Made by a program: the position numbers and the translations under genes. Of a stretch of DNA of 64,000 bases, positions 44,674-53,994 are shown in pieces. Within the stretch, counting starts at the first letter, position 1; each line of letters begins with the position of its first letter. Source of the stretch: Betaproteobacteria bacterium UBA3031 (GTDB lineage Bacteria > Pseudomonadota > Gammaproteobacteria > Burkholderiales > Eutrophovitaceae); assembly GCA_002367635.1 (NCBI GenBank), contig DFDI01000088.1, forward strand, positions 28,300 through 92,299, read 5' to 3'. The notes beneath the pieces are model-generated. The model ran no database searches and had not been told where the DNA came from. It worked only from the letters and a program-made list of their open reading frames with translations.

Positions 44674-46071
44674 ATGTTTTTAGGTGAGTTTGTCTTTCTT
44701 GATTTAGAAACAACTGGGGCCACGGTTGACGCAGATCGTATAACTGAAATCGGTCTTATATCAGTCAAGGATGGAGAGTATCAAGAAGAGTGGCAAACAC
44801 TGATAAACCCGCAAAAAAAAATCCCTTTCAACATCCAGATGATCACGGGAATCAACGACCAAATGGTCGAAAATGCACCCACCTTTAGTGATATTTATGA
44901 AAGTTTGTTTGCGCGTTTAGATGGAAAGATCTTAGTCGCACATAATGTTCGCTTTGATTACTCTTTTCTTAGAAAAGAGTTTAAATCTAACGGAATTAAG
45001 TATTCTCCGAGCTTGCTTTGCACGGTCAAACTCTCTCGCCTCCTCTACCCAGAAGAAAGGAAGCACGGGTTAGATAGCATCATCAAAAGACTTTCGTTGG
45101 TTTGCGGAACCCGTCATCGAGCAATGACTGACGCCCAAGCGATCTGGGACTTTGCACAACACGTCCAAAAAAACTTTGAGTCTTCTCTAATTTCCACATC
45201 GATAGAAAAACTACTCAAGGGGTCCTCGCTTCCCAAAGGAATCGACAAAGAAATGATTGACGCCATTCCCTCTTCCCCCGGCGTTTACATCTTGAAAGGT
45301 GAAAATGGATGCATCCTATATGTTGGAAAGAGCAAGAACTTACGTGTCCGAATCAACTCTCATTTCAGCGGAGATCACTCGAATAAGAAAGATCTCAAAA
45401 TAAATCAAAACATAACCCAAATTGACTGGCACGAGTCGGCAGGCGACCTGGGCGCTTTGCTATTAGAGTCACAACTCGTTAAGACGATGAGTCCGCTGTA
45501 CAACCGAAAACTGCGACAAAAAAAAGACAGCTTTACAATCCATTGGGATCCGATTGATGGACCAAAAAATCCTCAAATCATGGAACTATCAGAATTCAAT
45601 GAAATCCCTTTTGGTTTCATTTACGGCATTTTCGATAGTAAAAAATCAGCTCTAAAGACTCTTAGAGATCTATCAAAAACCTATAACTTTTGTTTAAAAA
45701 AATTAGGCATAGAGCCTGGGGAAGGACCTTGTTTTTCGCATCAATTAGGAGTTTGCATGGGTGCTTGCATTGAAAAGGAATCGGCGCTCAATCACGCGAT
45801 GCGATTATCACTGGCGCTAAATAAATTTTTAATTCCAAGCTGGCCTTTTAACGGTGAGGTGCTTTTAATTGAGCAAAGCGAGAGAAGTGGGCTCGTAGAA
45901 AAACATAGAGTTAAGAATTGGGCTTACCTTGAATACCAAGTTACAGGGGAAAAATGGAGCAGCGAATACCGCCTATTGCCGTCAAAAGAGTTCGACTATG
46001 ATACGTTTCAGATCTTACGTAAATTGATAGAAAAACCAACAAATCACATCACCATCATTCCACAAATTTAG
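44674..46071 (+). CDS. DnaQ-type exonuclease fused to a GIY-YIG (UvrC/Cho-like) nuclease
   Basis: 465 residues. The N-terminal DEDDh exonuclease shows D10 and E12 in FLDLETTG, D95 in HNVRFDYSF, and H148/D153 in RHRAMTDAQ. A GIY-YIG domain follows, with GVY at 203-205, YVGKSKNLRVRI at 216-227 and the catalytic Glu265 in LLLESQLVK. A C-terminal cysteine-bearing part (EGPCFSHQLGVCMGACI) resembles the region after GIY-YIG in UvrC and Cho. It lacks UvrC's second nuclease and HhH parts. It probably makes incisions in DNA repair and may trim ends. Both active sites look intact. Confidence 0.88.
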   Translation: MFLGEFVFLDLETTGATVDADRITEIGLISVKDGEYQEEWQTLINPQKKIPFNIQMITGINDQMVENAPTFSDIYESLFARLDGKILVAHNVRFDYSFLRKEFKSNGIKYSPSLLCTVKLSRLLYPEERKHGLDSIIKRLSLVCGTRHRAMTDAQAIWDFAQHVQKNFESSLISTSIEKLLKGSSLPKGIDKEMIDAIPSSPGVYILKGENGCILYVGKSKNLRVRINSHFSGDHSNKKDLKINQNITQIDWHESAGDLGALLLESQLVKTMSPLYNRKLRQKKDSFTIHWDPIDGPKNPQIMELSEFNEIPFGFIYGIFDSKKSALKTLRDLSKTYNFCLKKLGIEPGEGPCFSHQLGVCMGACIEKESALNHAMRLSLALNKFLIPSWPFNGEVLLIEQSERSGLVEKHRVKNWAYLEYQVTGEKWSSEYRLLPSKEFDYDTFQILRKLIEKPTNHITIIPQI

Positions 46072-46867
46072 ATTTCCGCACTAAATTCTCTTTCAAAAAA
46101 TCTAACAATGCTTTATTGAATTGTTGGGGTTGCTCCAAATTTGATAAGTGAGACGCTCCCTCAATAATTGTGAGACTTGACCCAGGAGCCGCAGCTTGAA
46201 TCTCTTGTGACATAGACACGGGCGTTCCAATGTCGGAGTCCCCAACAATAATTTTAATCGGCACTTGAATTTCTGCCAGACGATCTGTGCAATTTATCTT
46301 GGGAATCGCATGACAGCAGCCTACATAACCAGTTACTGGTGTCTTTTCAATAAGACTTGAGACAAATTCGAGTTCAGGTCGAGGCTGACTCCGGAAAGAG
46401 TCGGTAAACCATCGTTCAAGCGTCCCAGACACTAACGCCTTCATCCCTTCTTGTTTTGCGATCTCGATTCTTTCCTGCCATGTGGGTTGAGCTTCCAAAG
46501 GCATACGGCTTGTAGTGTCACACAACACTAAGGAAGCGAATGAATTTGGAAAGTTGATTGCGTAAGTCATACCGATCATGCCTCCCATAGACAGGCCCAC
46601 CCAATGAGGATCCTTGATCTCTAAGCTATCAAGCAATGCCTTTGCATCTGCCGCCAACTGATCAAGAGAATAGGCCCCTTCAGGCGCTTCGCTTGCACCG
46701 TGCCCTCTCGTATCAAACGCCAAAACTCGGTAATCACTTTTTAGCGCATCAATTTGCGTGCCCCACATCGTCAAGTCACACATCAACGAGTGACTTAAAA
46801 CGACCCATGGGCCTGATCCCCCAAAAATTTCATAGTTCAGTGTTACCCCGTTCACTAACGCTCGCAT
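46055..46867 (-). CDS. Alpha/beta hydrolase, 3-oxoadipate enol-lactonase-like
   Basis: 270 residues. HSLMCDLTMW is the oxyanion region, WVGLSMGGMIGMTYA holds the serine, VGDSDIGTPVSM the aspartate and GASHLSNLEQP the histidine, the set seen in PcaD. PcaD hydrolyses the enol-lactone of 3-oxoadipate in aromatic breakdown, but no other pca gene is here and the family is broad. The ATG at 46867 is chosen from three nearby in-frame starts because GGGGG lies about nine bases upstream. Its 3' end overlaps the exonuclease gene by 17 bases. Confidence 0.83.
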   Translation of the reverse strand: MRALVNGVTLNYEIFGGSGPWVVLSHSLMCDLTMWGTQIDALKSDYRVLAFDTRGHGASEAPEGAYSLDQLAADAKALLDSLEIKDPHWVGLSMGGMIGMTYAINFPNSFASLVLCDTTSRMPLEAQPTWQERIEIAKQEGMKALVSGTLERWFTDSFRSQPRPELEFVSSLIEKTPVTGYVGCCHAIPKINCTDRLAEIQVPIKIIVGDSDIGTPVSMSQEIQAAAPGSSLTIIEGASHLSNLEQPQQFNKALLDFLKENLVRKSKFVE

Positions 46868-47002
46868 TGACCTCATCCCCCACATTGATCACCAGTCGTC
46901 CAAGCATGATGTCTCAGTAATTCTAAATTGATATGAATGTTTCATTAGAATAACTAATATTACAGGCGATGGACAAAATAATAACTAAGCTGGGGGTAAG
47001 AC

Positions 47003-48001
47003 GTGCGGATCATTCAATTTATGGGAAGAGATGGCGCAAAGAGAGTCGGACGGGTATCTGAAGGTGGAATTGTGCGCACCATTAGAGGAGCTACCACCAC
47101 ATATGGGCTCGCGCTAGAGGCAATAAAGAAACAAAGAGTCCTTAAGGACATCATCGACGAACGTACGAGCGAAGAAAAAGACACGATGGATCAAATTCTC
47201 TCGGAAAAGAGAATTCACGTCCCCTTTCATCACCCCGACCCCTATCATCAACTGGTCTCAGGAACAGGATTATCTCACCTGGGAAGCGCTAGCGCTCGAG
47301 ACGCCATGCACGCAAAACTGGATAAAGACGAGTCATCGTTAACTGATTCGATGAAAATGTTTAAATGGGGTCTTGATGGAGGCAAACCAGACTGCGCAGA
47401 AATCGGAACTCAAGCGGAATGGTTCTATAAAGGAGACGGGGACTGGGTCGCAGCCCCGGAGGCAGAACTAAGTTGGCCAGCCTATGCCTTAGATGGCGGC
47501 GAGGAAGTTGAACTCGTTGGCATCTACTTAATTGATGAAACATCAACCGTAAGGCGTGTGGGCTACGCCCTAGCCAATGAATACGCTGACCACGTCATGG
47601 AGAGACAAAACTACCTGTATTTATCTCACTCTAAATTAAGACACTGCTCGTATGGACCAGAACTATTAATCGGAGATTTACCGCTCGAAGTTCGAGGTAA
47701 AGCGAGACTCTTAAGGTCGGATACAGTGATTTGGGAGGAAGAATGGCTATCAGGCAATAACAATATGTCTCACTCCATTGAAAACTTAGAGCACCATCAC
47801 TTCAAATACCCTGAATTTAGACGGTCCGGTGACGTTCATATACACTTTTTTGGCGCAGCCAATGGCAGCTTTACGAAAAATATTGAAACTCAAGATGGCG
47901 ATATTTTTGAGATTGAGTCAGTAACTTTTGGTCACCCGCTTAGAAACACGCTAGTAAAGAGCAAACGTAAAGACGCAAAAATTGTCGTCAAACCTTTGTG
48001 A
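47003..48001 (+). CDS. GguC/AraD1-like protein of the FAH superfamily
   Basis: 332 residues. RIIQFMGRDGAKRVGRVSEG opens the protein, and SGTGLSHLGSASARDAMH followed by a metal-site region near AEIGTQAEWFYKG resembles the GguC / AraD1 group of fumarylacetoacetate-hydrolase-like proteins. Members are linked to sugar-acid catabolism, acting on 2-keto-3-deoxy acids. The start is a GTG with GGGGG at six bases. It would suit a pathway with the sugar-acid-type dehydratase at 8675-10525, though the two are 37 kb apart. Confidence 0.8.
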   Translation: MRIIQFMGRDGAKRVGRVSEGGIVRTIRGATTTYGLALEAIKKQRVLKDIIDERTSEEKDTMDQILSEKRIHVPFHHPDPYHQLVSGTGLSHLGSASARDAMHAKLDKDESSLTDSMKMFKWGLDGGKPDCAEIGTQAEWFYKGDGDWVAAPEAELSWPAYALDGGEEVELVGIYLIDETSTVRRVGYALANEYADHVMERQNYLYLSHSKLRHCSYGPELLIGDLPLEVRGKARLLRSDTVIWEEEWLSGNNNMSHSIENLEHHHFKYPEFRRSGDVHIHFFGAANGSFTKNIETQDGDIFEIESVTFGHPLRNTLVKSKRKDAKIVVKPL

Positions 48002-48108
48002 TGTCGAATTGACATCGATTTAAATAAAGCCTGACCACCCTTGACCTAAAGGCACTCAAGTGGAAAATGCGCTACTGTACAGGTAAATAAATATAATAAA
48101 TTCATTCG

Positions 48109-48137
48109 TTGAACAAGATTATTGATAAATTTATAGC
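48109..48137 (+). promoter_or_regulatory. Candidate promoter for the DAHP synthase gene
   Basis: TTGAAC at 48109 and TATAGC at 48132 are 17 bases apart, giving a start near 48144 and an AT-rich leader of about 90 bases. I see no aromatic-residue leader peptide or clear attenuator in it. Confidence 0.33.
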
Positions 48138-48232
48138 GTATTTTATCTACCGATAAAAAATAGACTCAATTCATAATTAGTGCTCGCACACTAATATTTA
48201 AAAAAATAATATAAAAATAATCACTAAAAGAC

Positions 48233-49306
48233 ATGACCCAAGAATTGATTAATAACCTAAATGTTAAAGCGCAGCAAATCCTTTCGACACCCCAAATAAT
48301 AAAAAATGAAATCCCAGTGCCGGATAATGCGACGTCAACTATTATCAGGGGACGCAAGTCTATTGAAGACATTTTGGACAGGAAAGATAAACGTCTTTTG
48401 GTAGTCGTTGGGCCCTGTTCTATCCATGATACAAAAGCCGCAATGGACTACGCCAACAGACTGCATAAGCTCTCTGAAAAAGTCTCCGAGACAATGATGA
48501 TTGTGATGCGGGTTTACTTTGAAAAACCGCGAACCACGGTAGGCTGGAAAGGACTCATCAATGACCCACATATGGACGAATCATTTGATATCGAACAGGG
48601 CCTGCGTATCGCACGACGGTTACTAATCGATATTAACGAACTGGGGTTGCCAGCGGGCACAGAAGCTCTTGATCCAATTAGCCCGCAGTACCTAGGAGAC
48701 CTGATCTCGTGGAGTGCCATAGGGGCTCGAACAACCGAATCTCAAACTCACCGAGAAATGGCTAGCGCGCTTTCCTCTCCTGTTGGATTTAAAAACGGTA
48801 CCGATGGCGGCTTATCTGTCGCAGTTAATGCGCTTCACTCAGTCTCTAATCCGCACAGCTTTTTAGGTATTAATAGTGATGGTCAAGTCGCAATCACTCA
48901 TACAAAGGGTAATCGCTATGGACATATCGTCCTTCGAGGTGGTTCAAAAGGACCTAATTACGATTCGGTGTCCATATCCTTGGTTGAAAAAGCACTTAAT
49001 GAAGCTAATCCTAAACTAGCTTCAAACATTATGGTCGACTGCAGTCATGCCAACTCAAACAAAGATCACAACCTGCAACCCCTAGTTTTCAGCGATTGTA
49101 TCAATCAAGTCATCGATGGGAACAAATCGATTATCGGCATGATGCTCGAGAGCAACATAGGGCCTGGCAACCAAAAATTAATTCACGACCATAGCAAAAT
49201 GCAGTATGGCGTATCCATCACGGATGCATGTGTTGATTGGGCCACAACTGAAAAAACATTGCTCGACGCACATAAGAAGTTGGCGCCGGGACTTTCTGTG
49301 CGTTAA
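48233..49306 (+). CDS. aroG: 3-deoxy-7-phosphoheptulonate synthase (DAHP synthase, class I)
   Basis: First enzyme of the shikimate pathway, joining phosphoenolpyruvate and erythrose 4-phosphate. The 357 residues fit the AroF/G/H type. VVVGPCSIHD, MRVYFEKPRTTVGWKGLINDP, GFKNGTDGGLSVAVNA and MVDCSHANSNKDH hold the substrate and metal ligands (Cys, His, Glu, Asp). Which aromatic amino acid inhibits it cannot be read safely, so the aroG symbol is nominal. Its TAA overlaps the stop of the convergent membrane-protein gene. Confidence 0.94.
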   Translation: MTQELINNLNVKAQQILSTPQIIKNEIPVPDNATSTIIRGRKSIEDILDRKDKRLLVVVGPCSIHDTKAAMDYANRLHKLSEKVSETMMIVMRVYFEKPRTTVGWKGLINDPHMDESFDIEQGLRIARRLLIDINELGLPAGTEALDPISPQYLGDLISWSAIGARTTESQTHREMASALSSPVGFKNGTDGGLSVAVNALHSVSNPHSFLGINSDGQVAITHTKGNRYGHIVLRGGSKGPNYDSVSISLVEKALNEANPKLASNIMVDCSHANSNKDHNLQPLVFSDCINQVIDGNKSIIGMMLESNIGPGNQKLIHDHSKMQYGVSITDACVDWATTEKTLLDAHKKLAPGLSVR

Positions 49307-50064
49307 CTGACTTTCTGTATCGTTGAATAACTCAGCGCGATTAGTGCTACCTCAAAGGGTAGGACAAGCCATACTAACATCGCACCTATAAACTCGGCGA
49401 GGGGTAGTCCAGTAAGACTAAACCAGTTAATCGCAAGGGCAATCGCCAGAGGAAAAATAACAGCCAGAAACATCAATACCAGACCATTTCCTTTGGTCGC
49501 CAACCAAGACCATTTAAAGGCCTCAAAGAGTCCAATCTCAGGATTTCTGCTCACTTCCGGAAACACGAGTATCAATCTTGCAGCGATATAAATTGGCGGC
49601 AAGAAGTTAAGCATTGCCAAATATCCAACATCTCCAAACACGTTAAAAATACTGACAAGAATCGTACTCGATATGGCCAAAGCAAACATAAATGTCATTG
49701 CTAAAAAAAGCATGGCTAAGGTGAATTTTGTTTCCGACAACCCCCAAGATATCGGAGAGTGCTCGGAAATATCACATTCTAATAAGACTCTATACGCTCG
49801 AACAGTAGCTATCACTGTAATGAAAAACATGCCGGTAATGACAAACAACATAACGCCGTAGCTACTCTTTTCAGTCCCAGCTCCAGACTCATTCCCGTCT
49901 CCAATGATTTTCACCCCAAGGGAATCAGCAAACGATAAGGTCATCCCAATGAGGAACGGCAACCATAGCGAACGAGCAAGCACGAACCGCTTCTCATATG
50001 CAAATACTCCCGCTCCGAGAATTAACTTGAGTAAAGGAAGTCTTCTATTTGTGGTCTCTGTCAT
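49303..50064 (-). CDS. Hypothetical membrane protein, about six spans
   Basis: 253 residues. Hydrophobic segments start near SLWLPFLIGMTLSF, YGVMLFVITGMFFITVIATV, LAMLFLAMTFMFALAISSTI, YLAMLNFLPPIYIAARLILV, LVLMFLAVIFPLAIALAI and FIGAMLVWLVLPFEVALIAL. VFPEVSRNPEIGLFEAFKWSWLATKGN between spans resembles inner-membrane proteins with the glycerophosphodiesterase-membrane-like fold, but I do not assign a family. The gene lies 26 bases after an MFS gene on the same strand. Confidence 0.75.
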   Translation of the reverse strand: MTETTNRRLPLLKLILGAGVFAYEKRFVLARSLWLPFLIGMTLSFADSLGVKIIGDGNESGAGTEKSSYGVMLFVITGMFFITVIATVRAYRVLLECDISEHSPISWGLSETKFTLAMLFLAMTFMFALAISSTILVSIFNVFGDVGYLAMLNFLPPIYIAARLILVFPEVSRNPEIGLFEAFKWSWLATKGNGLVLMFLAVIFPLAIALAINWFSLTGLPLAEFIGAMLVWLVLPFEVALIALSYSTIQKVS

Positions 50065-50090
50065 GAAGTTTTACGTCTTTAATGAGATGT

Positions 50091-51317
50091 TTAGGTGCCT
50101 CGATGCTTTAGATGCCCACGCAGCATCCAAGAGAAGCCTAACACCTGAAGAATTAAAAAAATACTGAAAGCACGGACATACCCCTCCGGGGCATAACCAC
50201 TATCAACGGCGTCCCATTGATTCAGTATGATACCGAATAACCATTGAGACCCGAATGCCGTTGTGAACGCTAAAAGATTTAATGCGGTTGTAGCGCGACC
50301 CGTGAGTTGCACGGGAAAACTTTGGGAAATAATCGAAAATGCTAAGCTACCAGAGGTGCCCAGCAATCCCCATCCGATCCAAATGACCCATGACATCTGA
50401 GTAATCTCGAAAACAAGAAGAAGCTGCAAGGCCATATAAGCAGCCGTAGCCCAAATAAGAACCACAATCGGTTTAATACCACGTCGACTCATTCGTGTGG
50501 CAAACGCACCCCAGAAGAGGAAGCCGAGCATCGTAGCAATACCCAACATTAATAAATGCATGGCTACGCTCGTGCGCTCTAATCCAGCCACATCTGATAA
50601 CCAAGGCCCCGCCCACAATCCTTGCACCGACATATTGAATGCTTGAGGCAGTACTGACCCTAATGCAATTCGCCAAAATATTGCTGAACGGTACACACTC
50701 AGCGCCCCAAGCAATTGATCCTTCGTAGAACCAATGTCATAGGCATTTTTTCTATCTGGAGCTACGAAGAACACAATTGCCGAAGCAACAAGCGTGGCAC
50801 AGCACAAAACTAAAAAGAGTTCCCTCCATCCAGAAAAAGACAGCAAGTACTCGACCGGAGCCGTAGCAGAAATCGCTCCAAGGCCTCCGACAAACATGAT
50901 CCTTCCAGTCATTTCCGGAAGCTTTTCTTTTGGGAACCACAACGAGAAAATCTTAATACTCGACATCAGACACGCAGCCACACCAAACCCGATAAATGCG
51001 CGGCCTAAAAGCAAACCCTGGAAACTCTCCGCTCTAGAAAAAATAAAAGCACCAATAGCAGCCAAAACCAATAAAGTCGCGTTCACTCGCCTGGGACCAA
51101 AACGATCCAGGAAGACCCCAATGGGGATTTGCAAAGATGCAAAAGTTAAGAAATAAACCGAAGTCAATAGGCCCAATTCACTTGCACTCAAACCAAATTC
51201 GGAAATCAGATTAGGGGCAATGACTGCATTGACGGATCGAAACAAATACGACAAGAAATAGCCGCACGCAAACGGCAGGAAAACAAGTAACGCTTCGCGC
51301 AGCGATATCGCACGCAC
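50091..51317 (-). CDS. MFS transporter
   Basis: About 408 residues with 12 spans. LVFLPFACGYFLSYLFRSV, GLLTSVYFLTFASLQIPIGVFLDRFGPRRV (MFS motif A) and a matching second half are visible. It resembles organic-acid or nitrate-type MFS carriers, but the substrate cannot be called. The frame opens at a TTG at 51347, overlapping the end of pmbA. A GTG at 51317 with GAGGA just before it is the better start and removes the overlap. It lies downstream of pmbA in one direction. Confidence 0.88.
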   Translation of the reverse strand: MRAISLREALLVFLPFACGYFLSYLFRSVNAVIAPNLISEFGLSASELGLLTSVYFLTFASLQIPIGVFLDRFGPRRVNATLLVLAAIGAFIFSRAESFQGLLLGRAFIGFGVAACLMSSIKIFSLWFPKEKLPEMTGRIMFVGGLGAISATAPVEYLLSFSGWRELFLVLCCATLVASAIVFFVAPDRKNAYDIGSTKDQLLGALSVYRSAIFWRIALGSVLPQAFNMSVQGLWAGPWLSDVAGLERTSVAMHLLMLGIATMLGFLFWGAFATRMSRRGIKPIVVLIWATAAYMALQLLLVFEITQMSWVIWIGWGLLGTSGSLAFSIISQSFPVQLTGRATTALNLLAFTTAFGSQWLFGIILNQWDAVDSGYAPEGYVRAFSIFLILQVLGFSWMLRGHLKHRGT

Positions 51318-51333
51318 GATATCCTCAGCTTGC

Positions 51334-52680
51334 TTATTCACCGCCAACAGTCATTGAATCGATCAAGACCGATCCAACCTTAAAAGAAGATCGACTCAAA
51401 ACATCGTTACCTATGGCGCTGATAGATTTAAACATATTTTTAAGATTCCCGGCTACCGTAACCTCTTGCACCGGATACGCGATCTCTCCATTTTCCACCC
51501 AAAATCCTGATGCGCCTCGAGAATAATCTCCAGTCACCATATTCGTTCCATGTCCAAGCAAATCGGTGATTAACAAACCTGTACCCATCATTTTTAATAG
51601 GTCCCTAAACTCATGTGTGGCTGCGGAGGAACGGACAAATAAATTATGGGCGCCCCCTGCGTTTCCAGTCGAAGCTAAGCCCAGCTTTCTAGCGGAATAG
51701 GTGCTCAAAAACAAACCCTCCAATCTTCCCGCAGAAACAACAGATCGCTTAGCAGTTTGAACTCCCTCATTATCGAACGAACCACTCGCCAAGCCTCGGG
51801 GCACGAAAGGGTCTTCTTCAATCGACAGTAGCTCAGGAAATACGATTTCGCCAATCGTACCCTCCAAAAAAGATTGTTGGCGGTATAAATTTCCACCACT
51901 GACCGCCGAAACAAAATGTCTCAACATTCCTGACGCTACGGGTGCTTCAAAAATAACAGGGGTTTTCTTGGTGTTGATTTTTTTAGCCCCCACCTTTCCG
52001 AGAGCTCGTATTCCAGATTGCTTACCGATTTCGTGAGCAGACTCCATATCTTCGGCACATCGCGCGGTACTCCACCACCCATCCCTCTGCATTTGATCAC
52101 CCTCACCAGCAGTAACCGAACAACTGATGTAATGACGCGTACTGGGAAATCCTTGCATAAACCCGTTTGAGTTCGCGTAGACGAATTGCCCCTCTTGAAC
52201 CGCTACGCTCGCACCCTCGGAATTCCGAATCTCAGGACTCACGTCAAAAGCGGCTTGTTCGCATTCCCGAGCAAGATCAATCGAATCCTCCATGGATATG
52301 TGCCACGGATGGTAAAGATCAAGGTCAGGGACCTCTCGCGCCAACCGATCTGGATCAGCCAATCCAGAAAACGAGTCCTCTGCAGTCAGTTGGGCTATCG
52401 ATACAGCAGCCTCTACCGTATGTCCTATCGCCTCCTCTCCTAAATCAGAGGTGCTGGCATACCCTTTTCGACGTCCAACGTAGACGGTGATCCCCAAACC
52501 CTTATCCCGGTTATATTCCAAATTCTCGATCTCACCTTTGCGAACTGACACCTCACTGCCTAGGCCCTCGTTAAGATCTACTTCCACTGAGCTTGCCCCT
52601 AAGCCCTTAGCCATTTTTAGGGTTTTTTCCGCAATTTCTTTGAATTGGTCTATGCTGTACGCGAACTCTTTTTGGGGCAT
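51334..52680 (-). CDS. pmbA: PmbA/TldE metalloprotease subunit
   Basis: 448 residues of the TldE (PmbA) half of the TldD/TldE protease, which processes modified peptides and antitoxins. EVDLNEGLGSEVSVRKGEIENLEYNRDKG and TVYVGRRKGYASTSDL are typical of the N-terminal domain. The C-terminus has GHGTNMVTGDYSRGASGFWVE and NLKNMFKSISAIGND. TldE lacks the zinc-binding HExxxH, and none is seen here. The catalytic partner tldD is not in the window. The divergent neighbour is darP, a common arrangement. Confidence 0.95.
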   Translation of the reverse strand: MPQKEFAYSIDQFKEIAEKTLKMAKGLGASSVEVDLNEGLGSEVSVRKGEIENLEYNRDKGLGITVYVGRRKGYASTSDLGEEAIGHTVEAAVSIAQLTAEDSFSGLADPDRLAREVPDLDLYHPWHISMEDSIDLARECEQAAFDVSPEIRNSEGASVAVQEGQFVYANSNGFMQGFPSTRHYISCSVTAGEGDQMQRDGWWSTARCAEDMESAHEIGKQSGIRALGKVGAKKINTKKTPVIFEAPVASGMLRHFVSAVSGGNLYRQQSFLEGTIGEIVFPELLSIEEDPFVPRGLASGSFDNEGVQTAKRSVVSAGRLEGLFLSTYSARKLGLASTGNAGGAHNLFVRSSAATHEFRDLLKMMGTGLLITDLLGHGTNMVTGDYSRGASGFWVENGEIAYPVQEVTVAGNLKNMFKSISAIGNDVLSRSSFKVGSVLIDSMTVGGE

Positions 52681-52794
52681 TTTTTATATCACTCACCTAA
52701 ATAAAGCACCAACGAAGAATGCTTAAAAATTTTCGGTCTTAAAGACCACTAACGTATTGCATGATATCACCACAGCCAATTTTCTATCAGACTT

Positions 52795-53283
52795 ATGGAT
52801 TCATCACGACCTAGCAAAACTAAACTAAAAAAAGAAATGGAAGATCTACAAAAGATTGGAGAATCCCTTGTGGACCTGCCAAAAGATCTTTTGAAAAAAT
52901 TTGACCTTCCAGATTCCCTGATGCATGAAATTCTTGAGGCAAAAAACATAACTCAAAATGGCGCAAAACGCAGGCAACTTCAATTTATCGGAAAAATAAT
53001 GCGGCACATCGATATCGATTCGATACGCAATCAGCTCGAACAAATAAAACAACCTTCTGCCGGCAAAGTAAAGCTTTTACACAAAGCAGAATCTTGGCGC
53101 AACAAGCTCATTGATAATGAGGAGAGTTTCAAGGATTTTATTAAAATATATCCTCACTCTGACTCATCCGAACTGCAGACATTAATTATAGATTGTCGTG
53201 GTACGTTGACTTCTAAATCAAAGATTTCCTACCGAAAATTATTTAAAACCATATCAACACTTCTGGAAGAAAAGATCGATTAA
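52795..53283 (+). CDS. darP: Ribosome-associated protein DarP (YjgA, DUF615)
   Basis: 162 residues, mostly alpha-helical and basic. SRPSKTKLKKEMEDLQKIGESLVDLP at the start and GAKRRQLQFIGKIMRHID identify DarP, which helps late assembly of the 50S ribosomal subunit. The start ATG has no strong ribosome site. It is divergent from pmbA (114-base spacer) and lies 72 bases before mog, the order seen in many beta- and gammaproteobacteria. Confidence 0.93.
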   Translation: MDSSRPSKTKLKKEMEDLQKIGESLVDLPKDLLKKFDLPDSLMHEILEAKNITQNGAKRRQLQFIGKIMRHIDIDSIRNQLEQIKQPSAGKVKLLHKAESWRNKLIDNEESFKDFIKIYPHSDSSELQTLIIDCRGTLTSKSKISYRKLFKTISTLLEEKID

Positions 53284-53355
53284 GTGTTCCAATTTGTTAT
53301 AGTTTCTATTCAAACTTAGCGGGATACACATCAAGAACAAGGTATAGATTTTTTT

Positions 53356-53946
53356 ATGAGTGAAGAAAAAGTACGTATTGGACTCGTCTCAATAAGCGAC
53401 CGCGCCTCAAGCGGCATCTATAAAGATGAGGGGCTACCCTCTCTGAGAGCATGGCTAGATACTGCCATCTTGAACCCAATTGAATATATCGAGAAATTAA
53501 TTCCCGATGAAAAAAATCTTATAACAGATACCCTAATAGACCTCGTCGATCACGCCCAATGCGACCTCATCCTGACTACTGGAGGTACTGGCCCCTCTCC
53601 CCGGGATGTCACACCTGAAGCAACGCTAGCCATCGCCGACAAAACAATGCCGGGTTTTGGTGAACAAATGCGTCAAATCAGCCTAAATTTTGTGCCGACT
53701 GCGATTCTCTCTCGACAAGTCGCCGTAGTCAGAAAAAAATCCCTCATCATCAACTTACCAGGTCAGCCTAAAGCCATCGAAGAAACGCTAGCAGGACTAA
53801 AAAATGACGAGGGCAAATCAATTGCTCACGGGATATTTGCTGCGGTGCCCTACTGCATTGACTTAATTGGCGGACCCTATATCGATTGCCGAGAAGAATT
53901 TTGCAACGCCTTTCGACCAAAATCGGCTAGAAGGCATAAAAATTAA
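53356..53946 (+). CDS. mog: Molybdopterin adenylyltransferase Mog
   Basis: 196 residues. It adenylates molybdopterin before molybdenum insertion. IGLVSISDRASSGIYKDEGLP at the start, TTGGTGPSPRDVTPEAT and NLPGQPKAIEETL are hallmarks of Mog. It follows darP on the same strand. No moeA or other cofactor gene is nearby, and no molybdoenzyme is encoded in the window. Confidence 0.95.
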   Translation: MSEEKVRIGLVSISDRASSGIYKDEGLPSLRAWLDTAILNPIEYIEKLIPDEKNLITDTLIDLVDHAQCDLILTTGGTGPSPRDVTPEATLAIADKTMPGFGEQMRQISLNFVPTAILSRQVAVVRKKSLIINLPGQPKAIEETLAGLKNDEGKSIAHGIFAAVPYCIDLIGGPYIDCREEFCNAFRPKSARRHKN

Positions 53947-53994
53947 CTAAGGAACTAGCAAATGAATAAATATTCCATCGCAACTAAATAGTAG

